In this document: piece after piece, positions 58,185 through 64,000 of the stretch
Layout of the letters: each line of letters starts with the position of its first letter
Position numbering within the stretch: the first letter of the stretch is position 1
NCBI GenBank assembly: GCA_019426215.1
Contig: CM033395.1
Coordinates: 18,280,569-18,344,568, forward strand
Length of the DNA: 64,000 nucleotides
Direction: 5' to 3'
Source of the DNA: Buddleja alternifolia
Taxonomy: Eukaryota > Streptophyta > Magnoliopsida > Lamiales > Scrophulariaceae
Program-made: the position numbers and the translations under genes
The notes under the pieces: model-generated
Told to the model about the DNA's origin: nothing
What the model saw: only the letters and a program-made list of their open reading frames with translations
Databases searched by the model: none

Positions 58185-58585
58185 CTATGACAGCGGTTCG
58201 ACCATGAACCACTGTCATATGCCATTTTTTTTTTTTTTTTTTATGACAGCGATTCGGTCGAACCGCTGTCATGGACCGGTTTTATGACAGCGGTTCACGG
58301 TCGAACCGCTATCATATCGTTTTATTTTTTTTTCTCATTTTTGTTTTCTAAAATATTATGATAGTGGTTCGATTGAACCGCTGCCATAGACCGTAACTAT
58401 GACAGCGGTTCGACCGAACCGCTGTCGTATCCCTATTTCTTTTGTTTTAAAAAAAAATTCTGATATTCTATTATAGCGTTTCAGGTCGAACCGTTGTAAT
58501 AGGTCCGAACCGAGTATCCCTATTACAACATTTTTTCAAAACCGTTGTAATAGGTACGCTGTAATAGGGCTTTTTTGTAGTAGTG
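58185..58585 (-). repeat. CACTA-C 5' terminal and subterminal repeats
   Basis: At least six palindromic units of the form ATGACAGCGGTTCG...CGAACCGCTGTCAT, then the end GTAGTAGTG. This copy mostly uses GACAGCGGTTC, whereas A uses TACAGCGGTT and B TATAGCGGTTC. Confidence 0.88.
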
Positions 58586-58719
58586 ACTACCTGCAGATGC
58601 TAATAAGATTTATGTGAAAACAAGTATAATGTCGTTTATTATAAATAGAATAAGTCAATTATAAATTAAATTCCCTATACAATCTATCCTTTATGACATC
58701 TGAGAGCATAATCCTAATA
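58586..58719 (-). repeat. LTR of old copia D, 5' portion
   Basis: Minus-strand start TATTAGGATTATGCTCTCAG (a mutated TG start), directly after the polypurine tract AAGTGGGAGAT at 58720-58730; continues beyond CACTA-C at 49423. Confidence 0.7.
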
Positions 58720-58734
58720 ATCTCCCACTTGCAC

Positions 58735-59022
58735 GCAATGCCACTCTCTGTGGTATCTAATACGCATCAATTTCAGGTGTCAGTCCAAAACCGCCTGTGG
58801 TAGTGGTTTGGTCAAAGGGTTAGCTATATTAGCCGAGGCTATTTTTTGCACTGCTATCTCTCATCTGCCAACGATCCGTCTAATGATGTGAAATCTTCTC
58901 TCAATGTGTTTTAACCTGTTGTGAGACCCTGGTTCTTTGGCTTGCACTATTGCTCCATTATTGTCACAATGGAGTGGCAATGGGAGCTCAGCACTAAGAA
59001 CCACATGAGGTTCTCTAAGAAA
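58735..59022 (-). pseudogene. Copia D RNase H, C-terminal fragment
   Basis: Minus-strand frame reads FLREPHVVLSAEL, LPLHCDNNGAIVQAKEPGSH, KHIERRFHIIRRIVGR and ANIANPLTKPLPQ, the end of a plant copia polyprotein. Stops after IVGR and LPQAVLD. The 5' part is replaced by Copia-3, which is inserted near 59024. It belongs to a lineage different from Copia-1/2, whose RNase H reads DNQSALAM. Confidence 0.85.
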
Positions 59023-59023
59023 C

Positions 59024-60351
59024 TAATAGAGTAAATGCCCTGCACACCATTTCTGTGTAACAGATTCTATGAGACAATCTTTTCTAATAAACAAAGTTGA
59101 TTTATTTATGGCATTCTTTGTTCTTTAATTGTCTTTATATGCTTAGAACGAAGCCCCTTGAATCACACATGATTATGGGACATCATCGGACATCGAGAAT
59201 GACAATGATGGAATATGTCTCCAAGGTCATGATTCTTAAAATGTTCCAACTCGTTAAAGGGTCTGTCAAGATGAGGGATGTTGACAAAAACCCGAAAGAC
59301 TTGCTTGTACACATAGGTTCTTCACAGACGTGCCTCGTTCCATAGGCATAGATGTGTACAAGGGTTCTCAATGGGATAATGGCTGAACTAAACAAACCCG
59401 CCAAAAATTGCTAAAGTGGTTTTCCTAATTGAATATGGAATTTCCAATAATCACATGACTGTGGTTGGACTAATAAATAGGAGTCAAAATTTAAATCAAG
59501 TAAGATTAAAATTTTGGACTGCAAGCCTATACATGGGCTTGTGAAGGACGAAAATAAGGGAGGGGATTTAATTCTTCTCCAAGTCTTGATGAAGTTGGAA
59601 TCAAAGAAATATTTAAGAGAGAGAAAATGAATTAGTTAGCTGGTGGACTAAGTTCCTTGTTTTAAGGAAACTCCTTAACCGAATTTGCTTAGGATTAGAT
59701 GAAAGTGAAATCTTGGAGATTTAATTTTATCTTGTCTTCCAAGTAAATTAAACCTTGGAGTTTCTCTATAAATATGTGTGCCAAGAGAAAAAAAAAACAC
59801 ATCTTTTGAAAGTGCAAATTTTCGTCCTTCCCTTAGAGAAAAAGGAAGAATTTTTGTCTTCTATTTTTCTCTATAAAGCCGCCCCCTACCCATATTATTT
59901 AAACAATGTTTTGCTTATGTTTTGAGCTTAATCTTTCACATAATATTTCTACCTTCATATATTAAGCTTAGATTGGATCTAAAATAAATATATAGACTAG
60001 CACCATATATATATTTATATATTTATTGGGAATTATACGCAGGTGTGGACACATCTTAGAGGCGAGACATAATTGGATCGCTTAAGATACAAGGAACAAA
60101 ATTCGGAGCTCAGAAATCCAAGGAGGCCGACAAGTTCGAATTAATTTGAGGCGAAGGAATTTTTGTTCGGGTTGCTTCATCAGAAACTTGTAGGAGGGAA
60201 AAAGGGCGAAAGGGTATTCACAAAATTTTTATTTGTAGCTTTATTTTATTAGTTTTATTAAACCTGCCATATAATCCTGTTTTGGGGTAGTTTATAAAGT
60301 TTTTAATATTCCGCTGTGCTAACTTACCCCGGAAATTACCTTAACCTAACA
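59024..60351 (+). repeat. 5' LTR of Copia-3 (about 1.33 kb)
   Basis: Ends CTTAACCTAACA before the primer site. The left border is inferred from where the RNase H text of D stops (TAATAGAGTAAATGCCC, perhaps a mutated TGTT start), so it is uncertain by a few bases. Includes the TATA box at 59765. Confidence 0.75.
59765..59773 (+). promoter_or_regulatory. TATA box of the Copia-3 LTR
   Basis: CTATAAATA, conserved in LTR fragment E. Confidence 0.7.
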
Positions 60352-60352
60352 G

Positions 60353-60363
60353 TGGTATTAGAG
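60353..60363 (+). other. Primer binding site of Copia-3 (tRNA-iMet type)
   Basis: TGGTATTAGAG, one mismatch from TGGTATCAGAG, one base inside the LTR. Confidence 0.85.
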
Positions 60364-62015
60364 TTTGGTTAGTTTAATCAATCTAATTTATGTGATTATA
60401 ATGCTTTATTTATTTTTCGTATGAATAAATTGGAAACATATTCTTCAAGATGCCTTAAGTTTATTATGGATTCAATTTATGTTGGGATTTAATCAAATGA
60501 AAATTTTGGAAATTTTATGATGAATTTGGTTTCATGAAAAACTATATGATTTTGGGTGATTTAGATTGGTGGCGAATTTTTAGGATTGGAGAAACACCAA
60601 TGGTGGGAAGTAGCGAGACGAACGAGCTGAAAGGTTTGAAAGTCGAGTAACAACCTGACCTGAGGTGGGTTCTCAAAACTAGATAATTACCGTCCAATCC
60701 GAATCGATGGACGAAACGGGCCGAAACAGCGCGTACTGGGCATGCTTAGTTTCGAACCTGCGCGTGTCCAGTAAGCGTTGTTACGCAGGCTGGGCTGGCG
60801 AGCCTGGCCGCCTAGCCCGGTCCAATTTTTCAGCAAAATTAAAATTTTATATCTTAATTATTTCTGGAAATTAAATTTTTGGAAATTTAGAATTTTGAAA
60901 ATTATTATTTTTTTTGTGAAAAATCCAAATTATCGCAAATAAATGGCAATTTATTTTGAACGAGAGGTAGGTAAATTTTGGATATCGCATTTTATGTGGC
61001 TTGGCATGATTGTATGTGATTGGATGAAATCACGAGCCTAGTCTAGTCTTTGGTTTTTGATGTATGTAATTTTTATGGGTTGTAAAAATAGCTGATTTGG
61101 CTTTTTATTTTTTGTCTTTAGAATAGTAGTTTGTATTTAGTTATACTCTATGTAATCATGAAGACGAAGGCCAAATTGAAGACTTGTATGCAGTGGCAAT
61201 CCATTGTAATAGTTAGCTTGTTTTTATTTCCGAGAAGTCCAGCCCATTTTAGCTCAGTGGGTTGATTAGGTTAGGGCTCGAGGTGGTTCATCCTAATTTA
61301 CCGCTTTGTGGATGGTTTATTTTTCTTTCTATATATATGATGTGTTTGGAATGCATGCATCGGATAGAAAATTAAACAAGATAAATATAATCTGGTGAGA
61401 CCTACATTATGAATGCCATCCCGAGAAAATATTAGGCCCATATGGAATTGAAATTGAATTTCTCTTCCATGCCTTCCATAATAAGCGGCAACATGTGAAA
61501 CATCATTGAGGCTAAGTGAATCACTCATATAATTGGGGGTAAGCTTAGTCGAGATAAGTTGTGATTGTCACTAAGAATAGAGATGTTCTGTGGGATCTAA
61601 TCACTTATCTTGCACTCATATAATTAGGGTGATGAACTGAGAGCATTAACCATGGAATATTTGATGGGCTTGGCCTAATGTTGAGGTTGCTTATTAGACA
61701 CTCATATAATTGGGCCATATGTGAAAGACGAGGTAAAATGACCTTGAGAGCCATCCAACGAGGTGAAAGGCCGGGAGAGGCTACGAACTAAATGGATCAA
61801 TCACACTCATATAATTGGGGTGACTTGATTAATTTAGATAGATCTCAAGCCCCCTAAAGAAAATTATTTTTTCCTCGAATTCTATCCAGAGGGTGGTGGA
61901 ATTTAGAAAAATAGTGGGAGCCTTATACAATTAAAGACCAAATTTTATAAGGATTTTATTAAGAATGAATGCTAATTTATTTGCCTCGCAGAGACCTTGT
62001 AGATCGTTAAGTAAA
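60364..62015 (+). other. Copia-3 leader
   Basis: No gene. 61522-61820 holds four copies of CACTCATATAATTGGGG (61522, 61613, 61699, 61804) spaced about 90-105 bp, in otherwise diverged text. Confidence 0.7.
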
Positions 62016-62800
62016 ATGGCTAAGAATTCACTCTATACTATTCTTGAAACCAACAAGTTAATCGAGCCTAACTATGTCGTCTGGCTGACAAACCTAAAAA
62101 TTGTCCTTCAATCTGATAAGAGGGAGTATATACTGACGGCTGAACAGCTAGGAATAACTCCCGAGAGCAATGATGAAGATAGGGAGTACACGAAGCTGTG
62201 GGCTGATGACAATATACAAGTGCGATGTCTCATTATGACTTTAAAGTATAATGAATTACAAAAGCAACATGAAAAGAGGACGCTCGCAAAGGATATTGTC
62301 AATCACCAAGAGGACTTGTACGGAACTAGGACTAGGAAAGAGAGATGTGCTATCTCCAAAGAGTTGTTTGGAGTAATGATGGCCGAGGGGTCGTCCGTTG
62401 GGGGTCACGTGCTCAAAATAATCCGTTTGATCAATAAGTTGAGTGACTTGGACGTGGTGCTCAAGAGAGACCTATGTGTCAATCTAGTGCTACAGTCTCT
62501 TCCTAGTACCTATGACCAATTTGTCATCAATTTTTACATGAACAACTTGAATGCCAAACTCAATGATTTGTTGAACATGTTGATAACTGCTGAGACCACC
62601 ATCAAGAAAGAAAAGCCTATGCTACTTGTGAGTTCTTCATCAAAATCTAAGAAAAGAAAAAAGAAGAAGAACAAGACCAAAGAGCTTAAAGGCAATGGTG
62701 GTGTGAAGAAGGCAAAGAAGGGTAAGAAAGTCAAGTCGGATGATTGCTTCAACTGTGGGAACTGGGCACTGGAAGAAGGACTGCAAGGAGCCACAAAAAA
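62016..62800 (+). pseudogene. Copia-3 gag
   Basis: MAKNSLYTILETNKLIEPNY at 62016 (an in-frame ATG also at 61965), then YVVWLTNLKIVLQSDKR, a gag region with DLCVNLVLQSLPSTYDQFV and a Lys-rich tail. The zinc knuckle begins DDCFNCG near 62745, but a one-base change near 62757 moves the rest (GHWKKDCKEPQK) into another frame. Size and layout fit the compact copia gag that precedes an in-frame protease. It would form the particle shell. Confidence 0.85.
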
Positions 62801-62845
62801 CTCAAGGTATGTTCTTTTTGAAACTAACATTAGTGTTAACAATGC

Positions 62846-64000
62846 TTCTTGGATACTTACACTGGGTGCGGTATTCACCTTTATAATGATATGCATGGTA
62901 TGATAAGAAGCAAGGCGCTAAGTAAAGGAGAGATGACCTTAACGATGGAAAATGGAGCAATGGTTGCTACCAAGGCTGTAGGAACCGTCCACGTAGCATT
63001 AGGGAGTAGGATTTTAATTTTAAATTCTGTCTATTTTGTACCTGAGATAATAAGAAATATCATTTCCATTCATGTTTTGGATGGAGAAGGATATTATTTT
63101 GAGAATCATCATAAAAGTTGCTATTTGTTTTATAAATCTAATCTTATTATAGAGTGAAAATTGCAAGATGATCTTTATACAATTTTTCCAACTTATCCTA
63201 CTCTCAATATTCAACAAAGTAACAGACGAAAATTAGATAATTTCATTAGTACATCAACTTGGCACGCTAGGCTAGGTCATATTTCACAAGAAAAGATTCA
63301 CATATTGACTAATCAACTAGGTGTTGGAGATCTAGATGAAATGCCAAATTGTGAATCATGTCTTAAGAGAGAGATGACCTGGACGCCATTCACTGGGTCA
63401 ATGGCTCGTGCAAGTGGAGTTTTGGACTTGGTCCATACTGATGTATGTGGGCCACTTAGAATAAATTCTAGAGGTGGTTTTAGCTACTTCACAACTTTTA
63501 CCGACGACTTATCGCGGTATGGTTATGTGTACCTCATAAAGTACAAGTCTGAATCCTTCGAAAAGTTCAAGCAGTTCAAACAGAAGTAAAGAAACAAACT
63601 GGTAGAAGTATCAAGACTTTTTAATCGGATCGAGGAGGTGAATACTTATCCAATGAGTTCCTAGATTATCTAAAAGAGAATGGGATTCTCTCGTAGTGGA
63701 CTCCGCCTGGAACGCCTCAATTAAATGGGGTAGTCGAGCGAAAAAATTAAACCTTATTGGACATGATTAGATCTATGATGAGTCGTACTGGACTTCCTTT
63801 TTTATTATGGGGCTATGCTTTGATGACTACAACCTATCTGTTGAATAAGGCACCATCTAAGAGTGTGCCTAATGTTCCATATCAAATGTGGTATGGTAAG
63901 ACACCTTCATACAAACACCTTAAGGTGTGGGGGTCCGGTGCTTATGTCAAGCAGCGACTGGGAAACAAATTGGATCCGAGATCTATTTTGTGTAGGTTTG
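62846..64000 (+). pseudogene. Copia-3 pol start: protease and integrase
   Basis: Protease site in damaged form (DT and GCGIHLYNDM near 62850), then GAG-pre-integrase. Integrase zinc site WHARLGHIS and CESCLKRE (63260-63370), core with LVHTDVCGPL, TFTDDLSRYGYVYL (63440-63530), SDRGGEY near 63630 and GTPQLNGVVERKN (63710). LLWGYALMTTTYLLN and VWGSGAYVKQRL run to the window edge. Stops at 63158, 63587, about 63622, 63695 and 63748, and frame changes near 62850, show decay. RT and RNase H lie beyond the window. Confidence 0.88.

Larger units (their letters stand above)
49424..58585 (-). mobile_element. CACTA-C, complete ends (9162 bp)
   Basis: Plus-strand start CACTACTACAGAAATGACC; the other end read on the minus strand is CACTACTACAAAAAAGCCC. 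Both genes are on the minus strand in the order TNP2 (56759-53495), then transposase/Ulp1 (53139-49899), so 58585 is the 5' end. The 3 bp flanks are AAT and ACT, a near match. It sits in the LTR of copia D. It is the only one of the three CACTA copies with both ends, and both genes are damaged. Confidence 0.9.
59024..64000 (+). mobile_element. Copia-3: Ty1/copia element, 5' part
   Basis: 5' LTR to 60351, primer site at 60353, a 1.6 kb leader, gag, protease and integrase on the plus strand, running off the window at 64000. Inserted in the RNase H of copia D. Gag and pol carry several frameshifts and stops, so it is inactive. Lineage differs from Copia-1/2 (short gag, no separate gag/pol stop pattern). 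Confidence 0.9.

Overview
The window looks like heterochromatic, transposon-packed nuclear DNA of a flowering plant, probably a eudicot. It has introns with GT..AG borders, Ty1/copia and Gypsy-type LTR elements, CACTA (En/Spm) elements with TNP2 genes, and Mutator-like (MULE) genes of the FAR1 and Ulp1 types. Species cannot be fixed from the sequence. I found no rRNA, tRNA, CRISPR or bacterial-type genes. Almost every gene is a transposon gene with visible stops, frameshifts or insertions.

Layout. 1-8818: Copia-1, minus strand; its left end is outside the window, its LTR is 7289-8818, and its RNase H region is split by a 1845 bp solo LTR (199-2043) with a 5 bp target duplication. 8819-15.5 kb: a MULE-like locus with a FAR1-type transposase 3' end (+) facing an eight-exon Ulp1-type protease gene (-). 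Its spacers and introns are full of a short motif reading ACTGTATAATG in the sense of each gene. 16.4-26.8 kb: possible remains of a host gene, with a signal-peptide exon at 16410 and a Gly/His-rich exon at 21424. The second exon lies in a ~4.06 kb tandem duplication and has a second copy at 25505. The unit also carries a long-inverted-repeat MULE-like element.

26833-43506: a composite CACTA structure. Its left part (A, +) has a TNP2 gene interrupted by a 4986 bp non-autonomous LTR retrotransposon (31094-36079, TSD CAGAG), then a second gene combining a plant transposase region with a Ulp1-type protease. At about 40595 it switches into the inverted 5' half of another CACTA (B, -), so both outer ends are 5' ends. 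B's leader contains a 776 bp palindrome. 43507-47873: Copia-2, a relative of Copia-1 cut by CACTA-B. 47874-48602: LTR fragment E. 48606-49423 plus 58586-59022: an older minus-strand copia (D), whose LTR holds a 9162 bp CACTA (C, 49424-58585). 59024-64000: Copia-3 (+), inserted in the RNase H of D and running off the right edge.

How it fits together. The order of nesting can be read: E before D and Copia-2; D before CACTA-C and Copia-3; Copia-2 before CACTA-B; the A/B rearrangement afterwards, removing the 3' end of A, most of B and half of Copia-2. Points that stand out are the gag-pol junction of Copia-1/2 (a 37-38 nt segment bounded by repeated GGTACCT whose removal fuses gag and pol in frame in both copies), two separate transposon families carrying Ulp1-type proteases, the MULE motif family, and the hairpin inside the CACTA-B leader.
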